Assembly: GCA_910587485.1 (NCBI GenBank)
Contig: CAJUKN010000001.1
Location: forward strand, 39,773 to 103,772
Direction of reading: 5' to 3'
Origin: an uncultured Lachnospira sp.
GTDB taxonomy: Bacteria; Bacillota; Clostridia; Lachnospirales; Lachnospiraceae
DNA length: 64,000 nt
Below are positions 34,397-42,200 of this stretch, one piece after another. Every line of letters starts with the position of its first letter. The stretch's first letter is position 1. The notes below the pieces were generated by a model. It saw only the letters and a program-made list of their open reading frames with translations. It made no database searches and was not told the DNA's origin. The translations under genes and the position numbers were made by a program.

Positions 34397-36076
34397 ATGG
34401 AATTAGTTGGAAATCTATTTATTTTCGCTGGTGGAATAGGAATGTTTCTGTATGGCATGAATCGTATGGCTGATGGTATGCAGAAATCAGCAGGTGGAAA
34501 GATGAAATCACTGCTTGGTTATCTTACAAGAAACAGATTTCTTGCGGTTGTTGTGGGAGCGTTAATTACTGCTATTATACAAAGCAGTGGTGCTACTACA
34601 GTTATGGTAGTGGGGTTTGTCAATGCTGGCATCATGAATTTGGTACAAGCTGTTGGCGTTATTATGGGTGCTAATATTGGTACGACAATTACTGCTTGGA
34701 TAGTTTCATTAGGACAGATTGGCGATGCCGCTCAGGTTCTCAAGCCTGCTTTTTATGCTCCATTATTGATTGGTGTTGGTGCATTTATTAGCCTTTTTGC
34801 AAAAAAGGACCGGTTTAAGAATATTGGAGAACTATTTGTTGGTATTGGATTGTTGTTTGAAGGACTGGAATTTATGAGCTTGGCAATTTCACCATATACC
34901 GATGCGCCAATTTTTTCTGCTGCCTTTGAATTTGTGGGAAGCAATCCATTTTTTGGAATTATTATTGGTATTCTTGTAACAGCAATATTGCAGAGTTCAT
35001 CAGCTTCCGTAGGTATTTTACAAACACTTGCAGCCAATGGAATCGTTACAACGAATGCTGCAGTGTTTATTACATTGGGACAAAATATTGGTTCCTGTGT
35101 TACTGCGCTTTTATCCTGTGCAGGAGCTACAAGAACAGCAAAGAGGGCTGCTTGTATGCACTTGTTGTTTAATATAGCAGGTGCAATATTATTTGGAACC
35201 ATTGGATTTATTTTGTTTTGTATCAGACCAGATGTTGCCATTCATAATATTTCAGCAGTAGAAATTTCAATATTTCATACCCTATTTAATATAACCTGTA
35301 CGGTTGTGATGTTCCCATTTGCAAAGCTTCTTGTTAAGATTTCAGGTATGATAATTAAAGAGAAGCAACAACCAGAATTGGATAATATTAGTGATGAGGT
35401 TGAGCTTGAGGTTGCAAGACATTTTGATGTAAGAATAATGGAACAGCCTTCTGTTGCGCTAGAGCGTGCAAAAAAAGAAACAATTGTTATGGCACGTCTT
35501 GCCTATGATAATATGGAATATGCTTCCAGAGCGGTTCGAGAAAATTCTTCTGAACTTGTGGAAAAGGTGTATGAGCTTGAAAAACGAGTTGATTATTATT
35601 CTAAGTATTTAACAGACTATCTTATTAAGGTAAGTAATCTGTCGCTTACAGATAAACAGCACTTGTTGGTAACGAATCTGTTTCATGCGGTGATTGATTT
35701 GGAAAGAGTTTCAGATAGAGCAGAAAATCTGGCAGATATAGCGAAATATAAGATTGAAAATAATATTGTATTTACTGAAAAAGGTTCTGATGAATTGTTG
35801 GATTTGTGGACTATGGTGTTATTATGCTTAGATAGAGCTATCGCTGCAAGAGAGCAGGAAGAGCGAAATGCAATTAAAGATGTGTACAGGCTTGAAGATA
35901 ATGTGAATACGCTTGAGGAAGAGTTGAGAAACAAGCATATCCGAAGGTTGTCGGAAGGTAAATGCAGGGCAGAGAGCAGTGTGTCTTATTTAGATATCCT
36001 TACAAACTTAGAGAGAGTTTCTGACCATGCAAAGAATATTGCTGAGTCGGTGCATGAAGAGATATATTCCAATTAG
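34397..36076 (+). CDS. Na/phosphate symporter with C-terminal PhoU domain
   Basis: A protein of 559 residues. Residues about 1-320 hold the two inverted repeats of the Na/Pi-cotransporter family, each with its QSS motif (IIQSSGATTVMVVGFVN and ILQSSSASVGILQTL). Residues about 340-555 form a PhoU-like helical bundle with two E/D-rich metal motifs (HAVIDLERVSDRAENLAD and DILTNLERVSDHAKNIAE). It provides sodium-driven phosphate uptake or, in some bacteria, export. The window also holds the high-affinity Pst system, so two phosphate routes coexist. It is not linked in an operon with gap. Confidence 0.9.
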   Translation: MELVGNLFIFAGGIGMFLYGMNRMADGMQKSAGGKMKSLLGYLTRNRFLAVVVGALITAIIQSSGATTVMVVGFVNAGIMNLVQAVGVIMGANIGTTITAWIVSLGQIGDAAQVLKPAFYAPLLIGVGAFISLFAKKDRFKNIGELFVGIGLLFEGLEFMSLAISPYTDAPIFSAAFEFVGSNPFFGIIIGILVTAILQSSSASVGILQTLAANGIVTTNAAVFITLGQNIGSCVTALLSCAGATRTAKRAACMHLLFNIAGAILFGTIGFILFCIRPDVAIHNISAVEISIFHTLFNITCTVVMFPFAKLLVKISGMIIKEKQQPELDNISDEVELEVARHFDVRIMEQPSVALERAKKETIVMARLAYDNMEYASRAVRENSSELVEKVYELEKRVDYYSKYLTDYLIKVSNLSLTDKQHLLVTNLFHAVIDLERVSDRAENLADIAKYKIENNIVFTEKGSDELLDLWTMVLLCLDRAIAAREQEERNAIKDVYRLEDNVNTLEEELRNKHIRRLSEGKCRAESSVSYLDILTNLERVSDHAKNIAESVHEEIYSN

Positions 36077-36088
36077 CATAAATTATAG

Positions 36089-36134
36089 AAAAATGGTTAT
36101 AATAGCCAATGAAAAGCTGTTGTAACCATTTTGT
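36089..36134 (+). terminator. Hairpin terminator after the Na/Pi symporter
   Basis: AAAATGGTTATAA pairs with TTGTAACCATTTT, followed by GTTAAA. Confidence 0.55.
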
Positions 36135-36137
36135 TAA

Positions 36138-36240
36138 ACATAAGATAAGGACAGCTTGCAAAGAGTATTGTCTGTTATTTGACATAAGGACAACACCGTT
36201 GTTCGTTGTTTGATATGAGGACAACACGGTTGTCTTATAT
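36138..36240 (+). repeat. Three tandem hairpin units upstream of gap
   Basis: Three units, each with ATAAGGACA or ATGAGGACA followed by a small hairpin: GGACA..TGTCT (about 36147-36172), ACAAC-ACC-GTTGT (36190-36202) and GACAAC-ACG-GTTGTC (36220-36234). Units two and three are near copies with a 31-base period. They lie about 100 bases before the gap promoter. Confidence 0.5.
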
Positions 36241-36333
36241 AAGAATATTTGCTAAAAGTTTGTTGAAATTAACGAAAGTAACAGATTTCAAGACATAGTT
36301 TTTTAACAATATGTCAAAAACACGTTTTGATGC

Positions 36334-36362
36334 TTGATATTTTTTTCCTTATTATGTAAAAT
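36334..36362 (+). promoter_or_regulatory. Probable promoter of gap
   Basis: TTGATA (36334-36339), 17-base spacer, TAAAAT (36357-36362), with TG directly before the -10 box. About 54 bases before the ATG. Confidence 0.5.
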
Positions 36363-36415
36363 ACACTATGGTTAGATTTTTTTCACAAGCAATCTTATTT
36401 AGGAGGAATTAATTT

Positions 36416-37444
36416 ATGTCAGTAAAAGTTGCAATTAATGGTTTTGGACGTATTGGTAGACTTGCTTTCAGACAGATGTTTGGTGCAGAAGGTTATGAAG
36501 TAGTAGCGATTAATGATTTGACAAGCCCAAAGATGCTTGCTCATCTTTTAAAGTATGATTCATCACAGGGAAGATATGTTGAAGTCGGTGATGAAGGTGC
36601 TGTTACTGCTGATGATGAAGCAGGTACAATTACTGTTAAAGGTAAGACAATTAAGATTTACAAGGAGCCAGATGCAAATAACTGTCCTTGGGGTGAAATT
36701 GGTGTTGATGTTGTTCTTGAGTGTTCAGGCTTCTATACATCAAAGGAAAAGGCTCAAGCTCATATCAATGCAGGCGCTAAGAAGGTTGTTATCTCTGCAC
36801 CAGCAGGCAATGACCTTAAAACAATCGTTTACAATGTAAACCATGAGACATTGACAGCAGAGGATAAAATTATCTCAGCTGCTTCTTGTACAACAAACTG
36901 TTTAGCACCTATGGCTAAGGCTCTTAATGACCTTGCTCCTATTGAGTCAGGTATTATGTGTACAATCCATGCTTATACAGGTGACCAGATGATTCTTGAT
37001 GGTCCTCAAAGAAAGGGTGACCTTAGAAGGTCAAGAGCAGGCGCTTGCAATATCGTTCCAAACTCAACAGGCGCTGCTAAGGCTATTGGTCTTGTTATCC
37101 CTGAGTTAAATGGAAAGCTTATCGGAGCTGCTCAAAGAGTTCCAACTCCTACAGGTTCAACAACACTTCTTTTTGCTGTTGTGGACAAGGAAGTTACAGT
37201 TGATGAAATCAATGCTGCTATGAAAGCTGCTACTAATGAGAGCTATGGTTACAATGAAGACCAAATCGTATCAAGTGATATTATTGGTATGAGATATGGC
37301 TCACTCTTTGATGCTACTCAGACAATGGTTTCAAAACTTCCTGGTGGCAAGTCACAGGTAGAGGTTGTTTCATGGTATGATAATGAAAACTCTTACACAA
37401 GCCAGATGGTTAGAACAATTAAGTATTTTGCTGAATTAGGTTAA
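36416..37444 (+). CDS. gap: Glyceraldehyde-3-phosphate dehydrogenase
   Basis: A glycolytic NAD-dependent enzyme of 342 residues. The Rossmann start is VAINGFGRIGRLAFRQ. The catalytic cysteine is Cys158 in SAASCTTNCLAP, with HAYTGDQ, the NIVPNSTGAAKAIG loop and WYDNENSYTSQMVR at the end. Its codon use is biased toward frequent codons, as expected for a highly expressed gene. The ribosome site is AGGAGGA. It is followed by a perfect 12-bp hairpin and then pgk. Confidence 0.97.
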   Translation: MSVKVAINGFGRIGRLAFRQMFGAEGYEVVAINDLTSPKMLAHLLKYDSSQGRYVEVGDEGAVTADDEAGTITVKGKTIKIYKEPDANNCPWGEIGVDVVLECSGFYTSKEKAQAHINAGAKKVVISAPAGNDLKTIVYNVNHETLTAEDKIISAASCTTNCLAPMAKALNDLAPIESGIMCTIHAYTGDQMILDGPQRKGDLRRSRAGACNIVPNSTGAAKAIGLVIPELNGKLIGAAQRVPTPTGSTTLLFAVVDKEVTVDEINAAMKAATNESYGYNEDQIVSSDIIGMRYGSLFDATQTMVSKLPGGKSQVEVVSWYDNENSYTSQMVRTIKYFAELG

Positions 37445-37462
37445 TTGTTATAGGTCTTGATT

Positions 37463-37492
37463 CTTTGGCAGGAGTGTAAGCTCCTGCCAAAG
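37463..37492 (+). promoter_or_regulatory. Perfect hairpin between gap and pgk
   Basis: CTTTGGCAGGAG and CTCCTGCCAAAG enclose TGTAAG. No T run follows, so it may stabilise the gap mRNA 3' end or mark processing rather than terminate. Confidence 0.6.
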
Positions 37493-37526
37493 TGCTACAA
37501 AGTAGTAATAAAGATGGACAAGCAAT

Positions 37527-37587
37527 AAAGCGGATTGCAAATATCCGTTGTTTGGTAAGTAATAAAATGGATTATAAATGTCCATTT
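37527..37587 (+). repeat. Two tandem hairpin repeats before pgk
   Basis: AAGCAATAAAGCGGAT-TGCAAAT-ATCCGTTG (hairpin 37532-37548) is followed by a diverged copy, AAGTAATAAAATGGA..TCCATTTG (37565-37587). Stem bases changed on both sides: CGG/CCG versus TGG/CCA. Confidence 0.55.
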
Positions 37588-37611
37588 GATTAATATGGAG
37601 GAAAAAAATAT

Positions 37612-38805
37612 ATGCTTAATAAGAAATCCGTAGATGATATCAATGTTAATGGCAAGAGAGTACTTTGCAGATGTGATTTTAATGTACCATTAGATGGTGA
37701 TAAGATTACAGATGAAACACGTTTGGTTGCAGCTCTTCCTACAATTAAAAAGCTTATTGATGATGGTGGAAAAGTAATCCTTTGCTCTCATCTAGGCAAG
37801 CCAAAGGGACCCGATGCGTCTTTTTCACTTGCACCTGTTGCAAAGAGATTGTCTGAGCTGTTAGGCAAAGAAGTGAAATTTGCTGCTGATGATACGGTTG
37901 TTGGTGATAATGCGAAAGCTGCTGTAGAGGCTATGAATAATGGTGATGTGATTCTTCTTGAGAATACACGTTTCCGCGTAGAAGAGACAAAAAATGGAGA
38001 GGCATTTTCTAAAGACCTTGCTTCTATTTGTGATGTTTTTGTCAATGATGCATTTGGTACAGCACATAGAGCGCATTGTTCTAATGTAGGTGTTACACAA
38101 TTTGTTGATACATCTGTTGTTGGTTATCTTATGCAAAAAGAGATTGATTTTCTTGGCAATGCAGTCAATAATCCAGTAAGACCATTTGTTGCCATTCTTG
38201 GTGGTTCAAAGGTTTCTTCTAAAATATCAGTTATTAACAACTTATTAGATAAAGTTGACACACTTATTATTGGTGGTGGTATGTCTTATACATTCCAGAA
38301 GGCTCATGGCGGCAAAATTGGCAAGTCATTAATTGAAGATGACTATGTTGATTATGCAAAAGAAATGATGGAAAAGGCAGAGGCAAAAGGTGTAAAATTA
38401 CTGATTCCTATTGATACTGTTGTGACAAAAGAGTTTAAGAATGATACACCTAGTCGTGTTGTTGTTGCAGGTCATCAAGAAGATGATGATATGGGTATGG
38501 ATATCGGACCAAAGACAAGCGAACTTTATCAAGAAGCATTAAAAGATGCCAAGACCGTTGTATGGAATGGACCTATGGGTGTATTTGAGTTTGATAACTT
38601 TGCTAAAGGTACGATTGCTGTTGCAGAAGAATTGGCTAAGTTAGAAGATGCCACAACAATTATTGGTGGTGGTGATTCAGCTGCTGCGGTTAATAATCTT
38701 GGCTTTGGTGATAAGATGACACATATCTCTACAGGTGGTGGAGCTTCACTTGAATTTCTTGAGGGTAAAGAATTGCCGGGTGTTGTAGCAGCAAATGACA
38801 AGTAA
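37612..38805 (+). CDS. pgk: Phosphoglycerate kinase
   Basis: A glycolytic kinase of 397 residues that makes ATP from 1,3-bisphosphoglycerate. Motifs: GKRVLCRCDFNVPLD, SHLGKPKG, ENTRFRVEE, the hinge VWNGPMGVFE and nucleotide-binding GGGDSAAAV with STGGGASLEFLEGK. Usual length. ATGGAGG precedes the ATG. Downstream the usual next gene, tpiA, is displaced by 7.7 kb because the pectin esterase and cardiolipin synthase genes lie between. Confidence 0.97.
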   Translation: MLNKKSVDDINVNGKRVLCRCDFNVPLDGDKITDETRLVAALPTIKKLIDDGGKVILCSHLGKPKGPDASFSLAPVAKRLSELLGKEVKFAADDTVVGDNAKAAVEAMNNGDVILLENTRFRVEETKNGEAFSKDLASICDVFVNDAFGTAHRAHCSNVGVTQFVDTSVVGYLMQKEIDFLGNAVNNPVRPFVAILGGSKVSSKISVINNLLDKVDTLIIGGGMSYTFQKAHGGKIGKSLIEDDYVDYAKEMMEKAEAKGVKLLIPIDTVVTKEFKNDTPSRVVVAGHQEDDDMGMDIGPKTSELYQEALKDAKTVVWNGPMGVFEFDNFAKGTIAVAEELAKLEDATTIIGGGDSAAAVNNLGFGDKMTHISTGGGASLEFLEGKELPGVVAANDK

Positions 38806-38916
38806 TGTTGAAAATATATAAAAATTGCTGAACACAACTGACATATATAAATGATTATTTCAAAATAAAATATAATTTTTTTAATATAAATTTTTATTTA
38901 AAAAATAAGAGAATAA

Positions 38917-38952
38917 AAACGTGGCTTATTAAGATGAGTCACGTTTTTTATT
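38917..38952 (+). terminator. Intrinsic terminator of pgk
   Basis: AAAACGTGGCT pairs with AGTCACGTTTT (one G-U), followed by TTATT. Confidence 0.75.
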
Positions 38953-38960
38953 GTATTAAG

Positions 38961-38997
38961 GAGAATTGATAAAAAGGATAAATCAATTCTCTATTTT
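38961..38997 (+). terminator. Second hairpin after pgk
   Basis: GAGAATTGAT and ATCAATTCTC form a 10-bp stem with an 11-base loop, followed by TATTTT. No other feature is seen before the next gene at 39285. Confidence 0.5.
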
Positions 38998-39284
38998 AGA
39001 TGCAGAAAATTTATTGGATAAGTTTAATTATGGTTATTATTATGTAATATGATTTGTAAACACTAATACAAAAAATGTTGTGCAATTTTATAAAAGTAGA
39101 AGCGAAAATTATATATATTGCATAAAAAAATGTATTTTAAATGGTAAAAAGGGAGAAAAGAAAGTAGTTTTGTAAAATGAGATTGCATAAGTTAAAAGTA
39201 CATTTTATAATTATTTCATAAAATTTGTTAAAAAATTATCTAAAAAAAGGATTCGATTTTTTAACAGTAAAGGAGGTTGATTTA

Positions 39285-42200
39285 ATGAATATGAAAAGAC
39301 TGACGAAAAAAGGACTATGTATTTTTTTGTCAATGCTGATGGTTCTTACGTCCATTCAGTTTATGCCTGCAAGAGTTTTTGCAGAAGAAACGCCAATTCC
39401 AGTGGACGGAACCACAGTTGATACGCCTCAGATGGGAGAAACGTATTATTTTGATTTTCAAGATAAGACAAGTGACATCTGGGACAAAGGAGAAAGTGCA
39501 GAAGCAGCACAGGGAACTGCATTGAAAACTGGAACAATGGGAATGATGACTGTAGACAGAGCAGGAAAATTCCATAGTACAGACCATGGTATGAATGGTC
39601 AGGCACAATTTACCTTTAAAGTTCCGGGTAACTGTACGATTATGATTGGAGGCTGTTCATTTACAGGAGCTAATGATAAGTTTACAGTTTCGTCAACGAC
39701 AGGAATCTTTGATGCCACACAAAAACTGAGCAAGACAGCAAATTGTTATAATGTGGCACATACCGATGGAAGTGACCGTGTAACATTTACGTATACAGGA
39801 GGAGCAGGAACGGTAACATTTACCACACCAGGCTCTTATATTCCAAGAATTGAGATTACATCAAATAAAGAAGATGAAGGTGTAATTACATATGGAGATG
39901 GTACAAAGGTTAACAATCCAGTAATGGGTGGAACGTATTATTTTGATTTTCAAGATAAGACAAGTGACATCTGGGACAAAGGAGAGGATACAGAAGCAGC
40001 ACAGGGAACTGCGTTGAAAACTGGAACAATGGGAATGATGACTGTAGATAGAGCAGGAAAATTCCATAGCACAGACCATGGAATGAATGGTCAGGCACAA
40101 CTTACTTTTAAAGTTCCGGGTAATTGTACAATTATGATTGGAGGTTGTAGTTTTACAGGCACTAATGATAAGTTTACAGTTTCTTCATCTACAGGAATAT
40201 TTGATACCACCGAAAAAGCTTCAAAGACAGCAAATTGTTATAATGTGGCACATACCGATGGAAGTGACCGTGTAACATTTACGTATACAGGAGGAGCAGG
40301 AACAGTAACATTTACATCACCAGGTTCTTATATTCCAAGAATTGAAATTACATCAAATAAAGAAGATGAAGGTGTAATCAAATATGGAAATGGTCTTAAT
40401 GTATCTAATCCAGTAATGGGTGGGACTTATTATTTTGATTTTACAGATACTAAAAGTTCTATCTGGGATAAAGGTGAAGCAACAGATGCAGTACAAGGAA
40501 CCATGATGAAAACAGGAACAATAGGCATGGTAACAGTAGACAAGGCTGCAAAGTATCATAATGACCATGGCATGCTTGGTGCAGCACAGTTTACCTTTAA
40601 GGTGGCAGGAAACTGTACAATTATGATTGGGGGCTGTTTCTTTAGTGGTGCTAATGATGAGTTTACAGTTTCTTCATCTACAGGAACATTTGATACTACA
40701 AAAAAAGCAGCAAAGACAGCAAATTGTTATCCTGCCGCAAATGGAGATGACCGTGTAACGTTTACATACACAGGTGAAGCAGGTACAATAACATTTTCAA
40801 CAACAGGAGGATATATTCCAAGAATTGAAATTGTACATGAAAAAGAACCAGAAGCTTTTGTAGCACGTCCAATTGAAGTATGGGATTTTGGTGCAAAACA
40901 GGAGAGTGATACAACACTTTACCATAACAATATCACAGCTGATGAATGGAATAAGACAGGACTTGTAGGTACAGATGGAAAACTTGATTCTGCTACAACA
41001 AAGACTATAAAATTCGGTTCATTGACAATGGTCTATGAAAATGGTGATAAGTTGTATGGAGCTGTTAATAATTTAACATTTAATAATTATAACCAAATAA
41101 CATACAGCGATGGATATGTTTCAGATGGTCTTTGGTATTGTAATGGAAAAGGCGGCAATACTCGTCGATATGTTACGATTGATGATGTGAAAGCAGGCGA
41201 TAAGATTATTGCATATCTAGGTTCACATACAAAAGAAGTAGATGAAGTTCATTTCTTATATAAGGGAACAGATGGAACGCAAGATGATACAGCTTCTATT
41301 GGTGAGCAAAAGTGCAATCGCTATGAGTTTGTTGCAGAGTATGATGGTACATATCAAATTTATGTTGGTGCTACTACTAATGTAAAGCCAGTTTGGCATA
41401 GAATTGTTCAGGTGCCAATGGCAGAAGTGACAGGTACTATTGATACAGCTTCAACAAATATTACAGATTATGGTGTAAAATTTGTTAATAATACAACAGA
41501 AAAAGAAATCAAGGCAGATGTAAAAGATGGAGCATTTACCGCTTATCTTACACCGGGATATAGCTATACAGCAGTACTTACAGGTGTTGTTGGTTTTGGT
41601 TTTACAAACGATACAAAGACTGTTACTGTAAAAGATAACAGTGTTTTAAGTGGTATGTCTGGCGTCGTGCTGACTGTGGAAGCAAAAGATGTCGCACAAT
41701 TAAGCGGAAATGTAACCGGTTTTGAAAGTGGATATGATTTGTCAAAGGTAAAGATTGTCTTAGAAGCCGCACCAAATTCGCAGAAAGAAAATATTTCTTT
41801 CCAGATAAATACAGATAATACATATAGTGTATATGTGGAAACAGGTGTAGATTATACAATTACTATAACAGGTGCAAATGATTACGATGTAACAGGTGAT
41901 AAGACAGTCAACTTAACAGCCAATGAAACAAGAGATATTACGGTTGCAAAAAAGACGGTTTATACAGTATCTGGAGATTTTATTGGATTGAAAGATGGTG
42001 ATTCGGTTACTTCACTTACATTTATTAATATGGATGATAAATATGAATATCCTGCTGCCATTACAGGAAATTCATATTCAATTTCATTAAGAAATGGTAC
42101 ATATGAGGTGAAGGCAGAAGCAAGCGGCTATAATACACTTTCTCATGTAATCGTAAAGGATAGTGCTGTTTCAAGAGATTTGTTGTTTACAACAAATAGT

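Noticed and set aside
39330..40568. Cys/His-rich minus-strand frames opposite the pectin esterase
   Set aside because: They recur because the coding-strand repeats recur; no ribosome sites and they are antisense shadows.
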